Source of the DNA: Frederiksenia canicola
Lineage (GTDB): Bacteria > Pseudomonadota > Gammaproteobacteria > Enterobacterales > Pasteurellaceae
NCBI RefSeq assembly: GCF_011455495.1
Contig: NZ_CP015029.1
Location: 1,240,740-1,304,739, forward strand
Length of the DNA: 64,000 nucleotides
Reading direction: 5' to 3'
Shown here: piece by piece, positions 1-8,737 of the stretch
How the letters are laid out: each line of letters opens with the position of its first letter
How positions within the stretch are numbered: the first letter of the stretch is position 1
Translations under genes and position numbers: made by a program
The notes under the pieces: model-generated
Seen by the model: the letters and a program-made list of their open reading frames with translations, nothing else
Told to the model about the DNA's origin: nothing
Database searches by the model: none

Positions 1-855
1 TTCCGCCCAGTAGGCTTTGAATATCGTGCAAAAATTGATGATCAAAAATGGCGTAATGCTTGGGACTGGGGCTTATTTATTGGTGGCTTCGTTCCGTCAT
101 TAATTTTTGGCGTGGCATTTGGTAATTTATTACAAGGTGTACCATTCCATTTCAATGAGATTAACCAGGTGACTTATGAAGGTTCGACACTTTGGAAATT
201 GTTAGGCTTATTAAATCCATTTGCATTGCTTTGCGGTGTAGTGAGTTTAATGATGCTCACAACTCAGGGTGCAGCCTGGTTACAAATGAAAACTACGGGT
301 GAATTACGCAATCGTGTAAGAAACATTGCTCAAGTGACTGCTTTAGTATCATTAGGTGCCTTCTTACTAGCTGGCGTATGGTTATACTTCAAAGATGGTT
401 TCGTTGTGACTAGCATGATTGATCACAATGCGGCATCAACTATTTCAAATAAAACGGTGGTATTAGAACAAGGTGCGTGGTTCAAAAACTACTTCGAAAT
501 GCCGATCTTGTTTGTGGTTCCTGCATTAGCAGTGTTAGGGGCATTATTAACTGTGGTTGCATCAAAAGCAAACAATAGTGGCTTAGCGTTCTTTGCGTCA
601 TCAATAATGCAAGCAGGGATCATCTTAACTGCTGGTGTGTCAATGTTCCCATTTGTGATGCCGTCAATTACTCATCCAGAAATGAGTTTAACCATGTGGG
701 ATGCAACAGCGAGTCATAACACTCTTGGCGTTATGTTTATCGTTGCTTGTATTTTTGTACCGCTTGTTCTTGCATATACTGTTTGGAGTTATATTAAGAT
801 GTATGGTCGTCTTGACTCTAAATATATTGAGAACAACAGTGCGAGCTTATATTAA
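1..855 (+). CDS. cydB: Cytochrome bd ubiquinol oxidase subunit II, 5' truncated by the window edge
   Basis: Inner-membrane subunit of the cytochrome bd quinol oxidase, which reduces oxygen to water at low oxygen tension. The frame is open from base 1 and begins at FRPVGFEYR, which corresponds to about residue 99 of the E. coli protein, so 284 of roughly 380 residues are present. Family motifs seen include WRNAWDWG, GVAFGNLLQGVPF and the C-terminal MFPFVMPS and LTMWDA. Several hydrophobic segments are visible. The gene ends 11 bases before cydX, with a ribosome site (AAGGAG) overlapping the end. cydA should lie just upstream, outside the window. Identity is secure. Confidence 0.96.
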   Translation, partial: FRPVGFEYRAKIDDQKWRNAWDWGLFIGGFVPSLIFGVAFGNLLQGVPFHFNEINQVTYEGSTLWKLLGLLNPFALLCGVVSLMMLTTQGAAWLQMKTTGELRNRVRNIAQVTALVSLGAFLLAGVWLYFKDGFVVTSMIDHNAASTISNKTVVLEQGAWFKNYFEMPILFVVPALAVLGALLTVVASKANNSGLAFFASSIMQAGIILTAGVSMFPFVMPSITHPEMSLTMWDATASHNTLGVMFIVACIFVPLVLAYTVWSYIKMYGRLDSKYIENNSASLY

Positions 856-866
856 GGAGAACAACT

Positions 867-965
867 ATGTTTTATGTAACTTGGGTATTAGGTGTTCTAC
901 TTGCCATTCTGTTTGCAACGGTAATCACTATTAGTATTGAAAAAACAGGCAAATTTGACGAGTAA
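867..965 (+). CDS. cydX: Cytochrome bd accessory small subunit CydX (YbgT)
   Basis: A 32-residue single-span membrane protein that stabilises the haem-containing bd oxidase. It begins MFYVTWVLG, has a hydrophobic helix over residues 3-24 and ends in a charged tail (EKTGKFDE), as family members do; the E. coli protein has 37 residues. An AAGGAG ribosome site lies six bases before the ATG. It sits between cydB and ybgE, the standard cyd operon position. The gene is short enough to be missed by automatic callers, but position, start signal and sequence all agree. Confidence 0.93.
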   Translation: MFYVTWVLGVLLAILFATVITISIEKTGKFDE

Positions 966-967
966 GC

Positions 968-1255
968 ATGATTAACTCACTCTATAATGTAACAAGAAAG
1001 GGCTGGCTTAAAGCCCTTTCTTTTATCCTAGCAACTGCAATGTTTGCGGCGATTTTGATGAATTCATTTATGTTCGCACAACATTTCGGTGGAAGTATTC
1101 CCTATTTGGCGATTCTCGTCTTTTATGGAATGGCCATTTTATGGATTCATGGTATTGGATTTGAAATTAAATCAACACCTTTTAAATTGATTTTCTTACC
1201 AATAACAGGCTATCTCATTACTACCCCCGCTTTTCTTTACATTGTTTTAAATTAA
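968..1255 (+). CDS. ybgE: Cyd operon protein YbgE
   Basis: A 95-residue membrane protein with about three hydrophobic helices, encoded two bases after cydX. It matches the YbgE family through the KALSF segment near residue 15 and the IHGIGFEIK segment near residue 60 (E. coli has RALSF and IHGVGF). Its exact role in bd oxidase biogenesis is not settled. The first codons contain a perfect 11-bp hairpin followed by four T residues (994-1024), so translation and transcription of this gene may be coupled. No later start keeps the conserved KALSF segment. Confidence 0.88.
   Translation: MINSLYNVTRKGWLKALSFILATAMFAAILMNSFMFAQHFGGSIPYLAILVFYGMAILWIHGIGFEIKSTPFKLIFLPITGYLITTPAFLYIVLN
994..1024 (+). 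terminator. Terminator-like hairpin inside the ybgE coding start
   Basis: AAGAAAGGGCT (994-1004) pairs perfectly with AGCCCTTTCTT (1012-1022) around a 7-base loop, and the 3' arm runs into TTTT. It begins nine codons into ybgE. It looks like an intrinsic terminator or attenuator that translating ribosomes would keep open. Function is inferred only. Confidence 0.5.
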
Positions 1256-1353
1256 ACAATAAATTACTCTTCAAGCCCTAACTATTTTTACACACCAAAG
1301 TGGGAAAGGGCTTGCACAAAGAATTTTCTCTCTCTACAATAAGAAGTCGAGAT

Positions 1354-1377
1354 CGCCTAGTTTTTAGGCGTTTTTTT
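1354..1377 (+). terminator. Intrinsic terminator of the cyd operon
   Basis: CGCCTA (1354-1359) and TAGGCG (1365-1370) form a short stem with a 5-base loop, followed by seven T residues. It lies between ybgE and ybgC and separates the cyd and tol-pal units. A weaker inverted repeat, CAAGCCCT and AGGGCTTG (1272-1314), lies just upstream. Confidence 0.75.
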
Positions 1378-1400
1378 ATGGCTGGAAAATGGAGGTGAGA

Positions 1401-1790
1401 ATGAACTTTCCAATTCGAGTATATTACGAAAATACAGATGCAGGTGGGGTAGTTTACCACGCGCAATACCTAAATTTTTTCGAGCGAGCAAGAACAGAAT
1501 GCTTACGAACGCTCTCATTTTCTCAGCAAACATTATTGGAACAGAATTTCGCATTTGTGGTCAAAAAGCTGGAAATTGACTATAAACAGCCTGCCCGTTT
1601 GGACGATCTACTCTCAGTTGAAACCATTGTCCACGAAATTAAGAAAGCGTCCATTGTTTTTGAGCAGCATTTATGGCGAGAAAATATTTGTCTCTGTTCA
1701 GCGAAAGTGGTCGTAGCAAGTGTGGATTTAGCTAAAATGAAACCAATAGCCATTCCACCAGGGATTTATCAGGCTCTGCAAGCGGTCTGA
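1401..1790 (+). CDS. ybgC: Acyl-CoA thioesterase YbgC, first gene of the tol-pal operon
   Basis: A 129-residue hotdog-fold thioesterase that hydrolyses acyl-CoA and acts near phospholipid metabolism at the inner membrane. The YbgC signature [18 protein letters not shown] is at residues 6-23, with the catalytic Asp in [14 protein letters not shown] follows. An ATG at 1389 is in frame, but the strong GGAGGTGAG ribosome site (1391-1399) lies inside that extension and is correctly spaced for the ATG at 1401, so the later start was chosen. ybgC leads the tol-pal cluster in most gamma-proteobacteria. Confidence 0.93.
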   Translation: MNFPIRVYYENTDAGGVVYHAQYLNFFERARTECLRTLSFSQQTLLEQNFAFVVKKLEIDYKQPARLDDLLSVETIVHEIKKASIVFEQHLWRENICLCSAKVVVASVDLAKMKPIAIPPGIYQALQAV

Positions 1791-1824
1791 TCGTCTAAAA
1801 TTTTTACAATATTGGAGTTTGTTA

Positions 1825-2514
1825 ATGCCAACCGAATCAACAGGATTTAATTTAGTTTCGCTCTTTTTAGAAGCAAGCATCGTGGTGAAAATCGTGATGC
1901 TTATTTTAATTATTTTTTCCGTATTATCTTGGGCGGTGATCATTCAACGTAGTCGTGTGATTGCTCAAGCAAAAAAAGAGTCTTTGGCATTTGAAGATCG
2001 TTTTTGGTCAGGTGAAGATTTACACCGTTTACATGAAGGTTTAGAGAATCGTCGTGATGGATTAAGCGGTGCAGAGCAGATCTTCTATGTTGGTTTTAAA
2101 GAGTATAACCGTCTTCAGCAAGTTAACTCTGATGCACCAGAATTTATTATTCAAGGTTCAAGCCGAGCAATGAATCTCGCATTGAACCGAGAGTTGGAAA
2201 GTATTGGAAATTATATTCCGTTTTTAGGTACAGTTGGTTCAATTAGCCCTTATATTGGTTTATTTGGAACAGTATGGGGAATCATGCACTCCTTTATGGG
2301 ATTAAGTGCAGTAAAACAAGCAACACTACAATCAGTTGCACCAGGTATTGCTGAAGCATTGATTGCGACTGCAATTGGTCTATTTGCTGCAATTCCTGCG
2401 GTAATGGCATATAACCGTTTAAATTTGCAAGTCGCTAAATTGGAACAAAACTATGTGAACTTCATTGATGAGTTCACTTCTATTTTACATCGCCAAGCTT
2501 TTGCAAAAAGATAG
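1825..2514 (+). CDS. tolQ: Tol-Pal proton channel subunit TolQ
   Basis: Inner-membrane protein of 229 residues that forms the proton channel with TolR and energises TolA for outer-membrane constriction at division. Three membrane helices are visible: about residues 15-35, 135-155 ([23 protein letters not shown] region) and 165-190. The sequence fits the MotA/TolQ/ExbB family. A TTG two codons upstream is in frame, but GGAG at 1814-1817 is spaced for the ATG at 1825. Next gene is tolR, with a USS in the 74-base gap. Confidence 0.96.
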   Translation: MPTESTGFNLVSLFLEASIVVKIVMLILIIFSVLSWAVIIQRSRVIAQAKKESLAFEDRFWSGEDLHRLHEGLENRRDGLSGAEQIFYVGFKEYNRLQQVNSDAPEFIIQGSSRAMNLALNRELESIGNYIPFLGTVGSISPYIGLFGTVWGIMHSFMGLSAVKQATLQSVAPGIAEALIATAIGLFAAIPAVMAYNRLNLQVAKLEQNYVNFIDEFTSILHRQAFAKR

Positions 2515-2519
2515 CATCA

Positions 2520-2552
2520 TTTGCAAAACTTTTAGAGAATCTGACCGCTTGT
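2520..2552 (-). repeat. DNA uptake signal sequence (full 33-bp form) between tolQ and tolR
   Basis: GACCGCTTGT at 2543-2552 is a perfect inverse USS core. A perfect TTTGCAAA box at 2520-2527 stands exactly 15 bp away, the spacing seen at most USS copies in this window. It overlaps nothing coding and splits the tol operon without a terminator. Confidence 0.85.
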
Positions 2553-2588
2553 CGTGTCAGAACAGGAAATTGAATATAAGAGGAAAAT

Positions 2589-3029
2589 ATGTCTTACCGT
2601 CGTCGTAAACGTAATGACATTAAATCTGAAATTAATATCGTGCCATTTTTAGATGTGCTATTGGTGCTTTTATTGATTTTCATGGCTACTGCACCAATCA
2701 TCAGCCAAAGTGTAGAAGTCGATTTGCCAGAAGAACGTCATAGTCAATCAGTATCAAATGAAGATAAAACGCCCGTTATTTTAGAAATTTCAGGGGTAGA
2801 TCAGTTCAAACTAAAAATTGACGGAAATTATGTGCAAGTAAATAATGTTGAAAATCTAACGGAACAAGATGTTGTTGCTCACGCAGCTAATGCTTTTCAG
2901 CAAGATAATAATACACTCTTTTTAGTTGCTGGTGGCAAAGATGTACCTTATGAAGAAGTGATGAAAGGTATTTCATTACTTAAGGATGCAGGCATTAAAT
3001 CGGTTGGTTTAATGACGCAAGGCAAATAG
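2589..3029 (+). CDS. tolR: Tol-Pal system protein TolR
   Basis: A 146-residue ExbD/TolR-family protein with a basic N-terminus (MSYRRRKRND), one membrane helix at about residues 19-40 and a periplasmic domain. The helix carries the conserved proton-path Asp in IVPFLDVLLVLLLIFM. TolR works with TolQ to convert proton flow into TolA movement. It is slightly longer than most TolR proteins. The ATG has AGAGGAAAAT upstream. Confidence 0.95.
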   Translation: MSYRRRKRNDIKSEINIVPFLDVLLVLLLIFMATAPIISQSVEVDLPEERHSQSVSNEDKTPVILEISGVDQFKLKIDGNYVQVNNVENLTEQDVVAHAANAFQQDNNTLFLVAGGKDVPYEEVMKGISLLKDAGIKSVGLMTQGK

Positions 3030-3041
3030 CAAGGACAGCCT

Positions 3042-4280
3042 GTGAAAGTGAATAATGATAGACTAGAACTTGCCATCATTGTTTCGATCATTTTGCATTT
3101 ATTGTTGATCGGGCTGTTAGTTTTAGGCTCTCTCTTTACAAATATGATTCAGCCAGCCGCAGGTGGAAGTGGCGGTGATGCGGATACTCTTGATGCAGTG
3201 ATGGTTGATACAGGACAGGTCGCCGCAGAGTATGGGCAAATTGTTGCTCAAAAACAGAGCGAAAAAATAGCTAAAACTGAACCCAAAGAACAAGTGGTCA
3301 AAGACGACTTGCCTAAAAATGCAGCAGAAGATGTTGAAAAAGAAAAAGCTTTAGTAATTGCTCAACAGCAAAAATTAGAAGAACAGAAACGGAAACAAGA
3401 AGAGCAACAACGTCAGCAAGAAGAATTAAAACGCCAGCAAGAAATTGCTAAACAAGAACTATTGAAAAAACAGGAAGAAGAAACTCGCAAGAAAGCAGCA
3501 GAAGCCGCTAGATTAAAAGCAGAAGCCGAAGCAAAACGTTTAGAAGCTGCAGCAAAGCAAGCTGAAGAAGAGCGTAAAGCAAAAGAGGCAGAAAAACAGA
3601 AGCAGCTTGAAGAACAAAAAAGATTAGCGGCGGAGGCCAAAGTAAAAGCAGAGAAGGAAGCGAAAGAAAAAGCCGAACAGGAAGCAAAAGCTCAGGCTCA
3701 AAGAGAGGCAAAAGAGAAAGCGGAAAAAGAGGCAAAGTTAAAAGCAGAGAAAGAAGCTAAAGCAAAAGCGGAAAAAGAAGCGAAATTAAAAGCAGAAAAA
3801 GAAGCAAAAGCGAAAGCCGCTGCTGAGGCAAAAGCAGTAGCTGATGCTAAAGCAAAAGCCGATCAACAAGCTAAAAATAATAAAGCGCTCGATGATTTTC
3901 TGAGTGGCGGAGATGTTGGCGGTGGTTCAAGTAAAGGTGGTAATCAAAATGCTACGGGTTCACAAGGTAACGGCAATGCTAAAAGTGTGGGCGATGGCTT
4001 TGGAACAGAAGACCGAGGTTATGAAAACCTTATTAAAAAGAAACTTTCCCGCTATTATCGTGTCGAAGAGAGCTTTAGAGGGCGTGAGTGTCGGATTAAG
4101 CTGTTTTTAGAGCGAGATGGGCGAATTAGTAATTATCAGGTAATTTCGGGCCCTGATGATATTTGTCGGGCGGCAGTATCTGCCATTGTATCTGCAAAAA
4201 CAGTTCCACCAGCTCCGAGTGATCAACTTTATAACAAGTATAAATCGCCAATAATGCGATTTAGCTTAAAAATTCAATAA
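3042..4280 (+). CDS. tolA: Tol-Pal linker protein TolA
   Basis: A 412-residue protein that bridges the envelope. An N-terminal membrane anchor (residues 10-35, [20 protein letters not shown]) carries the SHLS-like face that binds TolQR. A long Lys/Ala/Glu-rich helical domain (about 95-280) contains degenerate repeats of KAEKEAK. A Gly/Ser linker (285-315) precedes the C-terminal domain (about 320-412), which binds TolB and Pal and has the two conserved Cys (residues 349 and 378 region). The start is GTG with AAGGA upstream. Internal repeats make the central domain prone to length change. Confidence 0.93.
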   Translation: MKVNNDRLELAIIVSIILHLLLIGLLVLGSLFTNMIQPAAGGSGGDADTLDAVMVDTGQVAAEYGQIVAQKQSEKIAKTEPKEQVVKDDLPKNAAEDVEKEKALVIAQQQKLEEQKRKQEEQQRQQEELKRQQEIAKQELLKKQEEETRKKAAEAARLKAEAEAKRLEAAAKQAEEERKAKEAEKQKQLEEQKRLAAEAKVKAEKEAKEKAEQEAKAQAQREAKEKAEKEAKLKAEKEAKAKAEKEAKLKAEKEAKAKAAAEAKAVADAKAKADQQAKNNKALDDFLSGGDVGGGSSKGGNQNATGSQGNGNAKSVGDGFGTEDRGYENLIKKKLSRYYRVEESFRGRECRIKLFLERDGRISNYQVISGPDDICRAAVSAIVSAKTVPPAPSDQLYNKYKSPIMRFSLKIQ

Positions 4281-4296
4281 TATAAGGATTTATCCA

Positions 4297-5574
4297 ATGA
4301 ATTTTATAAAACGTTTTAGTAATCTGCTAACAATAGTGACGCTATTCTTTACTACCCATGCTATGGCAGATTCTGATGTCGTGATTTCTGTTGATGAAGG
4401 CGTTAGTTCAGCTCAGCCAATTGCGGTCGTGCCTTTTAAAGGTAACGGGAGTGTGCCAGCAGATGTTGCTCAGATTATCTCTGATGATTTACGTAATAGC
4501 GGTAAATTTAACCCAATTCCTGTTGTTCGGATGAAAGAGCAGCCAGGTTCAGCAGCAGAGGTTAACTCACAAAACTGGACAGACTTAGGTGTTGATACGA
4601 TTGTGGTTGGACAAGTAACTGCGACAGGTAATGGTTATAATGTAGCATATCAATTAGTTGATACGTTAAGTACGCCTGCAGCGGTATTAACACAAGGTTC
4701 TTTTAATGTTCCAGCTGCTCAAATTCGTTTGGGGGCTCATACTGTGAGTGATCAAGTTTTTGAAAAAATCACGCAAATTCGCGGTGCTTTTAGAACTAAA
4801 ATTGCTTATGTTGTACAACGTGGATCGGCTTCTTATGAATTACGTGTTGCGGATTATGATGGCTTTAATGCATTTACCGTAGTGAGAAGTAAAGAGCCAT
4901 TGATGTCGCCAGAGTGGTCGCCAGATGGCTCAAAATTAGCGTATGTCACATTTGAAAATAAAAAGTCTCAAGTGGTTGTACATGATCTCCGTTCGGGAGC
5001 TCGGAAAATTATTGGTGCATTGAAAGGGCATAACGGTGCACCGTCTTTTTCACCAGATGGATCTCGAGTCGCATTTGCATCTAATCAAGATGGTGTATTA
5101 AACATTTATGTAACTGGGGCATCGGGTGGTACACCTCGTCAATTAACCAGTGGTGCAGGTAATAATACTGAACCAAGCTGGTCACCAGATGGCGGTTATA
5201 TTTTATTTACTTCGGATAGAGCTGGCTCACCACAAGTTTATCAAATGAGTGCAAATGGTGGTGGTGCAAGTCTCATCGGTGGTAATGGAAGCGGAAAAAT
5301 TTCCGCAGATGGTAAGAATTTAATTATGGTTTCAGGAGATAAAATTGTAAAACGTGATTTGGCTTCAGGCAGTACAGAAGTATTAAGTTCTACGTTTTTA
5401 GACGAAAGTCCAAGTATCTCACCAAATGGAACTATGGTTATTTACAGCTCTACCAAAGGTGTGAGCAAAGTGTTACAATTGGTGTCCGCAGATGGCCGTT
5501 TCAAAGCTAACTTGCCGGGAGCAGGTGGACAATATAAATTCCCTGCTTGGTCACCGTACTTGACTAAACAATAA
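4297..5574 (+). CDS. tolB: Periplasmic Tol-Pal protein TolB
   Basis: A 425-residue periplasmic protein with a signal peptide (residues 1-24, cleavage after HAMA), an N-terminal alpha/beta domain (to about 165) and a six-blade beta-propeller. Repeated propeller motifs include [24 protein letters not shown] and [12 protein letters not shown]. TolB shuttles between TolA and Pal. The gene lies 16 bases after tolA with an AAGGAT ribosome site. Confidence 0.96.
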   Translation: MNFIKRFSNLLTIVTLFFTTHAMADSDVVISVDEGVSSAQPIAVVPFKGNGSVPADVAQIISDDLRNSGKFNPIPVVRMKEQPGSAAEVNSQNWTDLGVDTIVVGQVTATGNGYNVAYQLVDTLSTPAAVLTQGSFNVPAAQIRLGAHTVSDQVFEKITQIRGAFRTKIAYVVQRGSASYELRVADYDGFNAFTVVRSKEPLMSPEWSPDGSKLAYVTFENKKSQVVVHDLRSGARKIIGALKGHNGAPSFSPDGSRVAFASNQDGVLNIYVTGASGGTPRQLTSGAGNNTEPSWSPDGGYILFTSDRAGSPQVYQMSANGGGASLIGGNGSGKISADGKNLIMVSGDKIVKRDLASGSTEVLSSTFLDESPSISPNGTMVIYSSTKGVSKVLQLVSADGRFKANLPGAGGQYKFPAWSPYLTKQ

Positions 5575-5593
5575 TTCTTTTTAGGAGAAAAAA

Positions 5594-6049
5594 ATGAAAA
5601 AACTAGCTAAAGTTTTAATGATCGCGGCACCAGCATTCGTTTTAGCAGCTTGCAGCAGCTCAAACGATAAAGCAAACGCAGCAATGAATGATGGACAAAT
5701 GTTTGGCGGTATGTCTGTTCAAGATTTACAAACTCGCTACAACACTGTGTACTTCGGTTTTGACAGCTATTCTGTTGATGGCGAATACCAAACTTTATTA
5801 GATGCACACGCTGCATACTTAACTTCTGTAAATGGCAAAGTGACTGTTTCTGGTCACGCTGATGAACGTGGTACACCAGAGTACAACATCGCATTAGGTC
5901 AACGTCGTGCAGATGCAGTAAAAGGTTACTTAGCTGCTAAAGGTGCAAACAATGTTTCAACTGTTTCTTACGGTGAAGAGAAACCAGCTGTTTTAGGTCA
6001 CACAGAAGCTGACTACTCTAAAAACCGTCGTGCAGTGTTAGAGTACTAA
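5594..6049 (+). CDS. pal: Peptidoglycan-associated lipoprotein Pal (P6-like)
   Basis: A 151-residue outer-membrane lipoprotein. The lipobox VLAACSSS places the lipidated Cys at residue 20. The OmpA-like peptidoglycan-binding domain occupies about residues 48-150 and contains [19 protein letters not shown] with the diaminopimelate-binding Asp and Arg. It corresponds to P6 of Haemophilus. Codon choice looks highly optimised, as expected for an abundant protein. A strong terminator follows directly, and no cpoB (ybgF) gene comes after it. Confidence 0.97.
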   Translation: MKKLAKVLMIAAPAFVLAACSSSNDKANAAMNDGQMFGGMSVQDLQTRYNTVYFGFDSYSVDGEYQTLLDAHAAYLTSVNGKVTVSGHADERGTPEYNIALGQRRADAVKGYLAAKGANNVSTVSYGEEKPAVLGHTEADYSKNRRAVLEY

Positions 6050-6074
6050 TCTCTAATTCTGAACATTGAAAGAG

Positions 6075-6099
6075 GCCCCGAATAATTCGGGGCTTTTTT
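6075..6099 (+). terminator. Terminator of the tol-pal operon
   Basis: GCCCCGAA (6075-6082) pairs perfectly with TTCGGGGC (6086-6093) around a TAA loop, followed by six T residues. It is 26 bases after the pal stop codon. Confidence 0.92.
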
Positions 6100-6252
6100 A
6101 TTTTTCTTTCACCAGAGAGATTTGTGTTAGTTGTGACTAACATGGTTATTTCACGTTGAAAAAGAGAGCTTCGTAGAGATCTAATTCTTAATTCTTTTTT
6201 CAGATTTTTCCGCTAAAATAGTGCCACTTTTTCAATAAAAATAGGATAAAAA

Positions 6253-7122
6253 ATGCAATTTATTGGCAAAATTTTAGGGTTTATTTTAGGTTATAAATTG
6301 TTCGGTGGTTTTTTCGGTGGATTGCTGGGTTTAATTGTTGGCCACTGGGGAGATAAAAAACTGTATGAATTAGGTTCAGTTTCTTCTAGCCTTTTTGGTA
6401 AGGCGCTTACACGCCAATCCCTTTTCATGCAAACTACTTTTGCCGTGCTGGGGCATATCGCTAAAGCGAAAGGACGCGTAACCGAAAATGACATTCAGCT
6501 TGCTCGTAATTTAATGGCATCCATGAGATTAGATGACGCCCATCAACAGCTTGCTCAACAAGCCTTTACACTCGGTAAAGAAGCTGATTTTCCATTACGA
6601 CAAGTGATCAAAGAATTTCGTGAGGCCTGCGGACAACGCAATGATTTACTACGTTTCTTTGTAGAAGTGCAGATGCAAGCCGCATTGCAAGACGGACACC
6701 TTGAACCAAGTGAACAGCAAATTCTATTTACTATCGCTGAAACAATTGGTATGTCTCGTTTTCAATTTGAACAAATGCTTGCCATGGTTGCCGCAGCACA
6801 ACGTTTCCGCTCCGGTTATTATCAATATGGACAACACGGCAGTCATCAACAACGTGGGTCATATCAAGAGAAAAATTATGGTGGCTATCAAACACATTCG
6901 AACGGTCCAACCTTGGAAGATGCGTATAGTGTGCTTGGTGTAACGGCAGATGACGATCAAAATACGGTAAAAAGAGCATACCGCAAGCTGATGAATGAGC
7001 ATCACCCTGACAAACTAGTAGCCAAAGGTTTACCGCCTGAAATGATGGAGGTTGCCAAAGAAAAAGCACAACAAATTCAAGCGGCTTACGACTTAATCAA
7101 CAAAACAAAAGGATGGAAATAA
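6253..7122 (+). CDS. djlA: Co-chaperone DjlA, membrane-anchored J-domain protein
   Basis: A 289-residue DnaK co-chaperone. A Gly-rich membrane segment lies at residues 5-32, a TerB-like helical domain at about 55-180, a low-complexity Gln/Gly/Tyr linker at 185-220 and a C-terminal J domain at 222-285 with the essential HPD motif (NEHHPDKL). This domain order is diagnostic for DjlA. The upstream 200 bases hold the pal terminator and an 18-bp interrupted palindrome (6125-6142). The stop codon overlaps the start of the next gene (TAATG). Confidence 0.95.
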   Translation: MQFIGKILGFILGYKLFGGFFGGLLGLIVGHWGDKKLYELGSVSSSLFGKALTRQSLFMQTTFAVLGHIAKAKGRVTENDIQLARNLMASMRLDDAHQQLAQQAFTLGKEADFPLRQVIKEFREACGQRNDLLRFFVEVQMQAALQDGHLEPSEQQILFTIAETIGMSRFQFEQMLAMVAAAQRFRSGYYQYGQHGSHQQRGSYQEKNYGGYQTHSNGPTLEDAYSVLGVTADDDQNTVKRAYRKLMNEHHPDKLVAKGLPPEMMEVAKEKAQQIQAAYDLINKTKGWK

Positions 7123-7751
7123 TGCAATCTTACTCGCAAAGTTCGCATATCGTGCCACTCTTTTTAGCGATTTTGATTACAGTGATTGCCGTTTGGTCAG
7201 GGCTAAATCCGACTGATCGTGCGGTTTGGTATGCTGAAACATTGCCCATTTTTGTGGTATTTGGCTTGCTAGCACTGACTTATCCAAAATTCCAATTCAG
7301 CGGTTTAGCTTATTTTTTGATGTCGCTTTGGATGATTTTGCACTTAATCGGTGCAAAGTACACCTTTGCTAACGTGCCATTTGATTGGGCAAATCAATAT
7401 CTTGGCTTTTTAGGCGAAGATCGCAACCATTTCGATAGAATTGCACACTATATCATCGGTTTTTACAGCTTCCCAATGGCAGAGTGGCTATTGCGTAAAC
7501 GCAAATGCGGTGTAGGCGTGGCATTTTTCTTCTCGCTTTTTTTTATTATGGCGGTAGCGGCGGCTTATGAAATTATTGAATGGCAATATGCGGTGATTGA
7601 AGGTGGAGCTGCAGGTATTGAATTTTTAGGCTCTCAAGGGGATATTTGGGACGCCCAAAAAGATATGTTAGCGGACACGCTCGGAGCATTGACGGCATTG
7701 GTGATCTTTTTGATTGTTCGCCCTGATCTGCGTTTGCCTTCTCGCTACTAA
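7122..7751 (+). CDS. yjdF: YjdF-type inner membrane protein (DUF2238)
   Basis: A 209-residue membrane protein with about six hydrophobic helices, resembling E. coli YjdF. The conserved core [23 protein letters not shown] lies at about residues 104-126, followed later by a [14 protein letters not shown] segment with conserved Asp residues. Function is unknown. An in-frame ATG at 7113 lies inside the AAAGGA ribosome site, so the ATG at 7122, overlapping the djlA stop, was preferred. It is probably co-transcribed with djlA and dusC. Confidence 0.8.
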   Translation: MQSYSQSSHIVPLFLAILITVIAVWSGLNPTDRAVWYAETLPIFVVFGLLALTYPKFQFSGLAYFLMSLWMILHLIGAKYTFANVPFDWANQYLGFLGEDRNHFDRIAHYIIGFYSFPMAEWLLRKRKCGVGVAFFFSLFFIMAVAAAYEIIEWQYAVIEGGAAGIEFLGSQGDIWDAQKDMLADTLGALTALVIFLIVRPDLRLPSRY

Positions 7752-7783
7752 CAAGCGGTCAGTTCCTGTGGAAAATTTGCAAA
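7751..7783 (+). repeat. DNA uptake signal sequence before dusC (33-bp form)
   Basis: A perfect core ACAAGCGGTC (7751-7760) is followed after exactly 15 bases by a perfect TTTGCAAA box (7776-7783). The last A of the box is the first base of the dusC ATG, so the uptake signal is also the start region of that gene and replaces a normal ribosome site. Confidence 0.85.
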
Positions 7784-8733
7784 TGTCGGCTAAACGGGTG
7801 ATTCTTGCCCCAATGCAAGGAGTGCTTGACCCTTTTGTTCGTCAGCTTTTAACGGCGGTGAATGATTACGATCTCTGTATTTCCGAATTTGTGCGAGTGG
7901 TCGATCAAAAATTGCCGAAAAAGGCGTTTTATCGCCTTTGTCCTGAACTTCATCAAGGTGGACTGACTCCATCTGGCACGCCCGTTCGAGTACAGATTTT
8001 AGGGCAACACCCCGAATGGTTGGCGGAAAATGCGTCATTGGCGGTAGAGTTGGGCTCACACGGTGTTGATTTGAACTGCGGCTGCCCGTCTAAAACTGTC
8101 AATGGCAGCAACGGTGGTGCCTCTTTGTTGAAACAGCCTGATTTGATTTACCGTGCGACTCAAGCAATCCGGCAAGCCGTACCTGCAGGATTGCCCGTTT
8201 CGGTCAAGGTGCGTTTGGGGTGGGACTCCGCGGCTCAATGTTTTGAAATTGCGGATGCGGTGCAGCAAGGTGGGGCAAGCGAAATTACCGTTCACGGACG
8301 TACCAAAGTGGACGGCTATCGTGCTGAACGAATTAACTGGCAAGCGATTGGTGAAATTCGCCAGCAGCTACAAATTCCAGTAATCGCTAACGGCGAAATT
8401 TGGGATTTTGACTCTGCAAAAAAATGTGTGGAAGTGACCGCTTGCGATGCCTTAATGATCGGTCGTGGGGCCTTGAATGTGCCAAATCTCAGCCGAGTAG
8501 TGAAATGGAATGCCCCAAAAATGCCTTGGTCGGAAGTGATGCAGCTGTTATTTCAATATGTAAATATGGAAAACGAGCAAGATACAGGCTTTTATCACGT
8601 TGCCCGTATTAAACAATGGCTGCGTTATTTAGACAAAGAATATCCCGAAGCGATTGATTTATTTGAGATTTTAAAAACCGAACACGGCTACGAAGGGCTG
8701 AAAAGGCATATTGAAAATTCAGTGATGGAATAA
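7783..8733 (+). CDS. dusC: tRNA-dihydrouridine(16) synthase DusC
   Basis: A 316-residue FMN-dependent enzyme that reduces uridine 16 in tRNA D-loops. It follows E. coli DusC (315 residues) closely from [17 protein letters not shown] onward. The catalytic Cys is in [15 protein letters not shown] (about residue 100), and the FMN-binding segments ANGEIWDF and MIGRGALN are present. The start was set at 7783 by alignment to the family N-terminus; earlier in-frame ATGs would add unrelated residues. The ribosome site is poor because a USS occupies the upstream sequence. Confidence 0.94.
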   Translation: MSAKRVILAPMQGVLDPFVRQLLTAVNDYDLCISEFVRVVDQKLPKKAFYRLCPELHQGGLTPSGTPVRVQILGQHPEWLAENASLAVELGSHGVDLNCGCPSKTVNGSNGGASLLKQPDLIYRATQAIRQAVPAGLPVSVKVRLGWDSAAQCFEIADAVQQGGASEITVHGRTKVDGYRAERINWQAIGEIRQQLQIPVIANGEIWDFDSAKKCVEVTACDALMIGRGALNVPNLSRVVKWNAPKMPWSEVMQLLFQYVNMENEQDTGFYHVARIKQWLRYLDKEYPEAIDLFEILKTEHGYEGLKRHIENSVME

Positions 8734-8737
8734 AGTA

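Noticed and set aside
1819..1824. TTG start two codons upstream of tolQ
   Set aside because: The ATG at 1825 is better placed for the GGAG ribosome site and fits the family N-terminus.
3413..3735. Long open frames on the minus strand opposite tolA
   Set aside because: They are low-complexity Ser/Ala/Leu reads that mirror the Lys/Ala/Glu-rich repeats of tolA; no start signal or family resemblance.
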